Both the position numbers and the translations under genes were made by a program. 64,000 nucleotides of DNA from assembly GCA_012932295.1 (NCBI GenBank), contig JAAONU010000009.1:6374203-6438202 (forward strand), read 5' to 3'. Numbering within the stretch: the stretch's first letter is position 1; each line of letters opens with the position of its first letter. This DNA is from Cyclina sinensis. Lineage: Eukaryota; Mollusca; Bivalvia; Venerida; Veneridae. Of the stretch, positions 56,593 through 64,000 are shown piece by piece. The notes under the pieces were generated by a model. That model did not search any database and was not told the DNA's origin. It saw only the letters and a program-made list of their open reading frames with translations.

Positions 56593-58664
56593 CATCAAAC
56601 TTGTGACTTATAGGTCCATTGGGCCGGGTGCTATAAAAGTGTATATATGATTGTTATTTTTGTAATTGTCTTATGCACATGTCCCAATATTAAATAATTT
56701 ACTTACTTACTTGACTTTTTATAAAATATTTTCTTTTGTCAGATAGTAATTCATATCATGAATGCATTGCTTTAAAGTAAGTTCTTTCTTCGGTACTAGA
56801 AAGTTGCTTGAAAAAAGTGCTTAAATACCTATTTAAAAAGAAATTGAAATGGTCGCGAATTGTCGTTTAATATTCATTTCCATTGTGGATATCAAATCAC
56901 AGTTAGCGTCTTAGTCAAAACTGTATAATAACTACCCTTAATGATTAAATGCACGTGCAACCAGATGCCAGCTCGTCTGGTTTATTATTTGTTCTGTCAG
57001 AATTTATGAACAAATCTGGATCATGACAAATCTGGATGGACCAAGGCCAGCACCACACCACTTCGAAAATTAGAAAATACAAAATAGCGTCACTTTTGAA
57101 TAAATGCGGCAATTTTGTCTGTTTGTTTTTACTTACTTTCGTTTGAAGGTGATTAGAATGACGAATGGATGAATGCCGTGGCCAGTTTTGTGTCACTTTT
57201 AAATGTTGTAATAATTTTACCTGACATTCAAGACTCCATTGGTTTTAAGAAGTTGGCAAATGAACAATGATCAAAGCCAACTTTAAGTCTCGACTTGAAG
57301 CTTCCTATCCAGCCGACATTCTTTCTTTAAATGTTTTGAGTTTTTAAAGAGGTGCCGAAGAGTAGGTAAAACCTTACAGAAATCTTTATATCGTTGTAAT
57401 TGATGAGTACTATTTATTAACGATAAATCAAAGCATGCACTAAAGATCAAAATAATTCATAGGAACATCTTGCAACACCTTTGTTGTGTAAATTTGCTCA
57501 TTTAAAAACCTTTTATATTCCTTTATTCGTAAAACTGTATTTAAACATATTGTGTAGAAACTTCCTTTAGCTTTAAAACAAAATATTTTGACGTAACCTA
57601 GTTAATGTTTCTATCTCCATTTTTCCAAGATAAGGCTTATCTTGTAATACGTTAACAAAAGTGACACAAAAGAAATTATTTTACAGACTAAAGTTCCATT
57701 GTAAGAAATTTCTTGTATGGAAACTTTTATATTTTTTTTTGGAACTTTGGAAGCTTAGTCTGACAGTATGAGACTGTTCTGTAAGTTCATTGTTTACTCT
57801 AGAAAAAAATAAAAACGTCTTTGTATTCAAAAGTATTAAAATACTAAAACGACAATGTTTCTGAATTTCTGCAGTTGCGTTTGTGCATGGTTTTACTTAA
57901 GATGTAATTGTTTTTTTTTATTTTGTTTTTCACAGTGAGCGTTTTTACATTGACAGTTTTGCAACTAAAACAGGCGCGTGAGTATTGTCTTTTTAAAGCT
58001 TGTTTGGATTTGGATGGCAAAATGTATCACAGTTTTAATTTGTGGCAGCAGTTATCAACCAGTTACTTTATTTATTTATGAATGTATATGGTACAGCAAT
58101 GGACCAATGGCCTTTTCTAAGTTTTAAATCATGATGTATCTGTTTGCACGACCTATATATGTAATGATAATTGACGTATGTCGTTAATGTGCTTACGTAA
58201 AATAAAGATCAAAAACTAAATGACACGCATGTGCCACATGGTGATGCAAAAAGTTGAAGTAAGTCACTAGTAACAGGTTTCGTACCAAGTTCAGAATGAT
58301 TCTGCCTTTAAATTATAGTGTGCTTAAACAGAGAGCGTTCAATTAGAAGCGTAAAAAGTAAACCAATCTTCAACTCGAAAACAGTTCAGAATGATTCAGC
58401 TTTTAAAAGACCTAATACATCATATTAAGTTACAAAAGTTTAAGAATTCATGAGTTATTGAACAAGAAGTGTACTTTTATATTGACACAAATTGACAACC
58501 ATCAAATTTTAATTACAATTGCTTAAACATAAAGATAGTGCGTTCAGTTAGAAGCGTGAACACTGACAAAGTGGTGGAGCGATCTTACAATCGAAAATAG
58601 GGCTTTTATGTTAAGATTAGTGATAAAAATTAGTAGTTTTAATGATACACGTTTTAATTTTCAG
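56591..58664. other. Upstream region of the LU-ShKT-TSP1 gene
   Basis: Should hold the first exon (start codon, signal peptide) of the gene at 58665, which I could not identify with confidence. No other gene is supported. Confidence 0.4.
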
Positions 58665-58744
58665 AATCCTTGTCTTGTTTATCCTGCCAAAATAAAGATG
58701 ATCCGCGAAACTGTAACATTACTATGACATGCCCAACATACCAG
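58665..58744 (+). CDS. LU-ShKT-TSP1 gene: LU domain part 1
   Basis: Acceptor TTTTCAG, 80 bases, donor GTAAAC (phase 1 to 0). ESLSCLSCQNKDDPRNC then MTCPTYQ, the first finger of an LU domain. Confidence 0.72.
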
Positions 58745-61700
58745 GTAAACTTTTTGTTTACGTTCATTGCTGGAAAATTTATTGCCATTTGCAATGAAAG
58801 ATCTTATTGCTACAAAGAAGTAGAGAAGGGAGTTTTCCCTGCTGAAATGAAATGGCTTACAGTAAACTCGATGGAATTTGTTATCGAACGCCACGACTGT
58901 CTTATGTTTACAACTGTTATGACACCATACCGCAACGATGGGAATGGAGAAAATAATAAGTGAATAACTGAAGAAAATACATCAATCAAACAACTTGTCT
59001 CTTTTATAAAATGACATATCCTTTTAAAAAAACTGTGCATAATTCTGTCCTCAAGATAGAGGACATGATTCTGAACATGACATAATGCATTTGCAACAGA
59101 ACTACTATCTCTGTAGAAATGATTACGTATCATGTCAACAAAATTACATCTATGTTTGATATAATAATTAACCAGACTGGAACAAAAATTTTGATATCTT
59201 ACCGAACACTGTACTCTGACAACTTTTGACAGATCAGTTAACCTTCTAGACACAAAGTTTGTCAGCTTGACACGATAACACAGATATTAACAGACTGACA
59301 TAAAAGACTGACGAAATATGACTTTCCGTGAACAGAAATGGAAAATTGATTGTGATAACAAATTCTTATGTGGGTCGAACATTACATTCGTTTCAAAGAA
59401 CAACGTGTTTCATTAACAGGACAAAATAAAATTAAACTGTTTAAATACAATGACTCATACATAGAACAATTACCTCGGTGAAAAGGACAGCATAATTATT
59501 TGATAAAACAGCACAATGGTCTAAAAAGCATTTGGTATGAACAAAACAATATAACATTCAACAAAACAACCGAGGATAAAACGACATAATGATAGGACGT
59601 AATAACCTCCTAAGTGAATGAAATGAATTAGCAAATTGAAATAATGAAGTAAATGCTGGACAGAACAACAAATTAGCTGAAAACAATATTATATTTTCGG
59701 AATAAGATTGCATTACAGACTGACTTAAAATGTCCTTTTCAACAGAACATCACTCTTATATAAACACAAAGGATGTCTTTAAAAAAGGGAAAAGATAACA
59801 GACAACAGAGTCATTATTCAAAGACATCAATCCCTTAAAAAAACATGTCGCCTCGCTCTTACGTAATCCTCAGAAAACCCATATATTCCTTATTAAAGTT
59901 GTACGTCACATTTTCTTTTACTGTATTCTATTCGTTTCGTAAACTATTAAGATTTTAAAGACAATCTGTTACACTATCCTGCAACGCGGCTTTTGAAGTT
60001 CCAGACGTTTCAGACACACGATGTTTTTCAGGTCTGCTTTCTAGAGGAACGAGGGGGCATATATAACCTGGGTTGCTCCGATAACCAGGTAAGTTCGTAT
60101 ACAAATTGTCATCGGCGAAAAAAAACGAAATAGTTAATACAATGCAGATTAATTCTTATACGTTTCATATACATTAAATGTTAGTATTAAGCACAACGCA
60201 AAACAATAGTTATTCTTGATTATATATTTTAACAATTCTAAATATGTGTTAAAAGTAGACTTGTTTTTACTTAATCTACTAAAGTTATTAAGTGTCCATT
60301 ATATATATTGTTTAGGACATAAAGTACCTTTCTAGAAAAAAGAGTTTTAGGGATGCTGCGCCGTCATCAATAATTTACAAATACAAAATGTACTTCAATA
60401 CAGTCTTTTATCAAGATGTTTATCTTTATTACATTAATATCTTATTTTCAAGCATTGTGGAGGTACAGCTACGGGGCCTGGTCTTATAGGTCGAAGTGTG
60501 GATGAAGACCAGATTTACGGACATACCTTAGTCAGCCGAAAATCCCCAAACTGCCTAGAATGCTGCTCCACTGACGGCTGTAACTTGAATCTGTGCAAAC
60601 ATGCTATACGTAGGATATTTCTAGACATCAGAAGAGTTTGACTCAATAGAGTTTGCTTTTAGAATTATTGGTTTGTAACTTAACAAAATTAATGCGAAGA
60701 ATTGCTACTAGAAAGTATTCCTAAAATCCTGTGTCAATAGTTATGTCCATGGAGGGAGGGCATACTGTTTTTGGCCTGTCTGTTGTTGTGTTTTTTTTGT
60801 CACAAAACTGGAACATTTTTAAGGGAGTTCGTTCGAACGTACTGGTTGTTTAATTTCAAAATCAATAGTCCTCAGCTGACCATAATTTTGTTTTTAAAAG
60901 TTCCAGTGTACATCGTTTTGAAAGTTTTATTCCACGGATGAAGCACTGATTTTCTATGTGCACTTTGTACGCTATAACTATTATCAGATTGATTTTACTG
61001 ATGTGTTGATAGAGTGATGATTAAACCATGTTATTCTCTTTCTAAAACAATGAAGTCTAAAACAATGTAGTCTTAATTTCATGTTCAAATCACTTTTTTT
61101 TTTTTTTTTTTTTTTTTGCAAAGTCATTGAAAAAAGTACTGCATTTTCTTTCTTATATGTTCATTATTTAAAAAGCAAAGTTAGGAATGATTTTGGTACA
61201 AATTGAGATCATTTCTGTCGGTAAGACATCTTTCTTGGAAAAATAAAAACTTCATGTAATTGTGACCATGGGACTTTCATCCACTAAATAAAACTTTTTT
61301 TTCAAATAAAAAAAAAAACAAATATATCTCAAAAGATATTTCTGCATTAAGTTCAAAAGTCTGTTTTTACCAAAGGGGCTCTTTCTAGCAACCTTCCTCT
61401 TTATATAAGCAATTGACTGCTATAGAATTACCAGAAAATTGAACATGCAAAAAACTTCCAAATACATCCTTAACCAAACTACCAAAACATGAAACACCAA
61501 AACACACTACCTTTTATAATGGTATTCAAACATGTTTTAGACTATTGGCTTCGAATAATCTAAATAGAGTTCATGAAAAATTACTATGTATCTCAATAAT
61601 GCACCTATTTCTTTAGAAACACAGGGAATAGTGAAAAAGTGAAAATAGTTAATTATCAACAAAGATAACTTACTCTCTGTTCCACAAAACGTATTTCTTG

Positions 61701-63671
61701 TCATATCAGAATATATTTTTAAAGATTATAACCATTACATTTATCGTCATAATTATTTTGCAGCGACCCAGTGTTTGGATGATCCAACTGTAGACTGTGC
61801 AAAAATGAAAACCTTGTTCCATATATGCCAGACAGATCAACAACAAGCCAGTCTTGTCTGTCCTAAGTTTTGTAACTTATGCACAATGGGTAGGTGTGGA
61901 AGTTTTAAAGGCTTTGTGTGAACAAATATATGATCTATTTGTATATTTAAAAATTATGAGTGTGAAAAGAAGAAACACTGAGCATGATCCATAGAAAAAC
62001 AATTACTACAATATTTGCTGCATAAAGTAAGCACCCCAGCCATCCACCCTCAACAACATTACAAACACCATACGTGTTTTATTTGGTACTTAAACTAAAC
62101 AAGAATAAGTTTATTTACTGTCTTAAAATCCAATCTAAAAATTAAAATTTGTCGAACCTCTGATAAAATTTGAGAAGACTGAGAAAAAATAATGAATCGA
62201 TTTTAGTAAAGACAAATTTCATAACAAGAAATTGCACATTAAATTGTTTAGCGAAAGACATATTTTCATACCGTCATTTTTGGACATATTTACGTTGCTA
62301 TTTAGTGTTTTTTTTCTTGTTTGTTATAAATAGTCGGTGTCATATAGATCAGTCCTTGTGTCATCTACATTGTAATAATTTGTTTACCATGGAATTCTCA
62401 TGTGGTTTCATTTTCCAGTTCATGGTGAATGGACAGACTGGTCTACCTGGTCAAGATGCGATGTAACGTGTGGAAATGGTACTGAAACAAGGGGACGAAC
62501 GTGTACTAACCCTTCCCCTGCAAATGGCGGACGTGACTGTATTGGCTTGAGCACTGAAACGAAGTCTTGTCAGGAAGATCCTTGTCCAGGTGACAATAAA
62601 TCATTATATACAATATGATGAAACGTAAAAATTGAAACTCAAAAGGACTAAAATTATCACCAAAATAAAAATTTACTGCATTTTCAATTATATATGACTT
62701 ATTTCCAGGCTGATACATTACAATGAAGTTGCGGTTGTTAGTTGTTTGAACAAGACAGTGAAAAGCTGAAAGTGAAACTGCATGGAAATTGAGCGGATCA
62801 GTCAAAGACCATCTTAAAAGCTTTCGTTTTGGAAAGATCATCAAGATCTATCTTTCTATAAAGTTACAAATAAGATACATTACCTTATCTGTGTTATCAC
62901 TTTGCCGAGTTATTTTCCCGTAAGGTCTACGCAAAACTATGATCGTCCGCTTAAGGAGAAGAATTCTATAGGACTTAATCTTTCGTTCTTTTCCTTTGCT
63001 TTTACATATGTATTTTTTTATAGTTGCACCTGTAAAATAAATGATTATTTGGAGTAAATATGTTTAAACTAAATTACAAAGTTACAACTGTTTACCTGTA
63101 GCAGTTTCGGCTAAATTGTGTGCCAAAACGTCTTGCCTAATAATAAGAATCGGAACTAAAGCAATAAGGTTACAGCGAAATCTCCTAATCACAGAACATT
63201 ATTCTTTTCTGTATTGTAACAATCAAAGATGTTATGCAAAATTTACCATGCTAAATGTGGAACCACACATTTGCTAGTTTTATTAAATTGCGTCGCATTC
63301 CCCCCTTTTTATATCTACTCGTGGGATACCTGTATTATTTTCCGGAAATAGCATAGTAAGAACATAAGCGTGCGTGCGTGCGTGTGTTCCTTAGCCGTCT
63401 GTTATGCCCATTTAAATACTTTTTAAGATTTTTTATCAAGTAAGACATAAGATATCTGATTATAAAAATCGGGACTTTCAAAGAAGAAATGTAATTTCAG
63501 TACATGGTGGATGGAGTACCTGGTCACAGTGGGGTTCATGTTCTGTGACGTGTGACGTTGGCATGCAGCGCCGTGACAGGTCATGTTCGAACCCGTACCC
63601 AAGTCTTTCTGGAGACCATTGTTTTGGCGACAGCAGAGACGACAGGATTTGTCTAGCAGGAGCGTGTTCGG
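58665..63671 (+). CDS. LU (Ly6/uPAR) - ShKT - TSP1 - TSP1 protein, partial, six exons found
   Basis: Exons 58665-58744, 60032-60088, 60453-60609, 61764-61889, 62419-62589 and 63501-63671 have AG/GT borders and matching phases (1-0, 0-0, 0-1, then 1-1). The first three encode one three-finger LU domain: CLSCQNK, CNITMTCPTYQVC and the closing CCSTDGCN. The fourth is a six-cysteine ShKT domain. The last two are canonical TSP1 repeats. The N-terminal exon and the 3' end are missing from my reading. All modules are extracellular, so a secreted or surface protein is expected; the function is unknown. ShKT here is a domain name, not evidence of toxicity. Confidence 0.72.
59240..59700. repeat. Degenerate AACA/GACA-rich short-repeat tract (intron)
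   Basis: Loose recurrences of AAACGACATAATG- and AACAGGACAAAAT-like strings. Texture similar to 43620-44060. Open frames here are not genes. Confidence 0.35.
60032..60088 (+). CDS. LU-ShKT-TSP1 gene: LU domain part 2
   Basis: 57 bases between TTTTTCAG and GTAAGT, phase 0-0. VCFLEERGG and LGCSDNQ supply the middle cysteines of the domain. Confidence 0.7.
60453..60609 (+). CDS. LU-ShKT-TSP1 gene: LU domain part 3
   Basis: Starts HCGG after TTTTCAAG and includes CLECCSTDGCNLNLC, the classic LU C-terminal CC..CN signature. The proposed donor is ATAC|GTAGGA at 60610, phase 1, which fits the next exon. Without splicing the frame stops at TGA 60639-60641, ten codons later. Confidence 0.68.
60742..60840 (+). 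repeat. Second copy of the TATGTCC..GGAGGGAG dispersed repeat
   Basis: TTATGTCCATGGAGGGAGGG, CATACTGTTTTTGG and GTCACAAAACT parallel the element at 36098. Followed by unrelated DNA. Confidence 0.5.
61086..61119. repeat. Poly-T tract
   Basis: A run of roughly 30 T inside the intron between the LU and ShKT exons; possibly the A-tail of a decayed retroposon on the other strand. Confidence 0.8.
61764..61889 (+). CDS. LU-ShKT-TSP1 gene: ShKT domain
   Basis: 126 bases, phase 1-1, acceptor TTTTGCAG, donor GTAGGT. Six cysteines in ShKT order: CLDDPTVDC, FHIC and VCPKFCNLC. Confidence 0.78.
62419..62589 (+). CDS. LU-ShKT-TSP1 gene: TSP1 repeat 1
   Basis: 171 bases, phase 1-1. WTDWSTWSRCDVTCGNGTE, RGRTC and KSCQEDPC; canonical. 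Confidence 0.87.
63501..63671 (+). CDS. LU-ShKT-TSP1 gene: TSP1 repeat 2
   Basis: 171 bases, phase 1-1. WSTWSQWGSCSVTCDVGMQ, RDRSC and RICLAGAC. Donor GTAGAG leaves phase 1, so the gene continues to the right. Confidence 0.85.
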
Positions 63672-64000
63672 GTAGAGCTTTGTGTATTTCTGAATATTTG
63701 AAACTTTATAAATCCATAAACTACTATTCTAACATCACTCACCAATTGTACTTTTAGAAAATGTTGAGGTGGCGTTCGGTGACTTTAGTTTGAGTCAAAG
63801 AAATAAGCTTGTAAGAAACGAATTGGTTGTGCTTAATACCGACAGCTTATTTTAGGCAGTAAATGAGGAAGATGATAAAATGTCTACATACAGATTATAG
63901 AAAATGTGACCATATATTACATTTAAGATAATTTGGTTTCGTTAAAATAAAAGAAAAAACATAAATTTGTATTCCTCCCTACTGCTCTGACAGTAAAGAG
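63672..64000. other. Right edge, intron of the LU-ShKT-TSP1 gene
   Basis: No exon recognised; sequence after a phase-1 donor. Confidence 0.5.

Noticed and set aside
1..64000. CRISPR arrays, prophage or bacterial operons
   Set aside because: No short regularly spaced identical repeats with unique spacers, and gene structure is intron-bearing animal type.

Overview
The window looks like an AT-rich nuclear segment of an invertebrate animal, most likely a mollusc and probably a bivalve. This is inferred from intron-split secreted or membrane genes built of shuffled extracellular domains (C1q, TSP1, ShKT, LU/three-finger, PAN, CCP, galaxin-like), the abundance of non-LTR retrotransposons, and several degenerate ~100-150 bp arrays of a style common in bivalve DNA. 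There is no bacterial gene organisation. One 100-N scaffold gap is present (38233-38332).

Left part (1-20.6 kb) is repeat territory. Bases 1-3736 hold 4.6 copies of an ~800 bp satellite, each carrying hairpin-forming inverted repeats. Bases 6143-20626 hold three non-LTR (LINE) elements. Elements 1 and 2 lie head-to-tail on the minus strand, joined at a TTCTG-type pentamer tail. Element 3 is on the plus strand and is nearly intact. A fourth, older LINE lies at about 51.78-56.6 kb.

Host genes found by joining exons with matching splice sites and phases:
(i) minus 23372-21216, signal peptide, PAN/apple, Cys-rich linker and CCP/sushi, continuing leftwards or cut off.
(ii) minus 38025-37244, a two-exon secreted galaxin-like di-cysteine protein.
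(iii) plus 40756-43612, a two-exon type II membrane glycosyltransferase of the DXD sugar-binding class, with a duplicated and degenerate N-terminal domain.
(iv) minus 50153-46523, a type II transmembrane protein with four TSP1 repeats and a C-terminal C1q domain, plus one decayed TSP1 exon inside an intron.
(v) plus 58665-63671, an LU (Ly6/uPAR-like) domain split over three exons, then ShKT, TSP1 and TSP1, running off the right side.
Genes (iv) and (v) diverge, share 171-bp phase 1-1 TSP1 exons, and are separated by two tRNA-derived SINE-like units and LINE 4.

The most striking observation concerns the LINEs. In all three copies where the ORF1/ORF2 junction survives, the two frames are the same and are separated by a single TAG followed by GAA. 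No in-frame ATG precedes the endonuclease domain. This suggests that ORF2 is made by stop-codon readthrough or by a non-AUG restart rather than as an independent AUG-initiated protein. A second pattern is a recurrent single extra base in A-tracts of the LINE reading frames, which may be biological or an assembly artefact.
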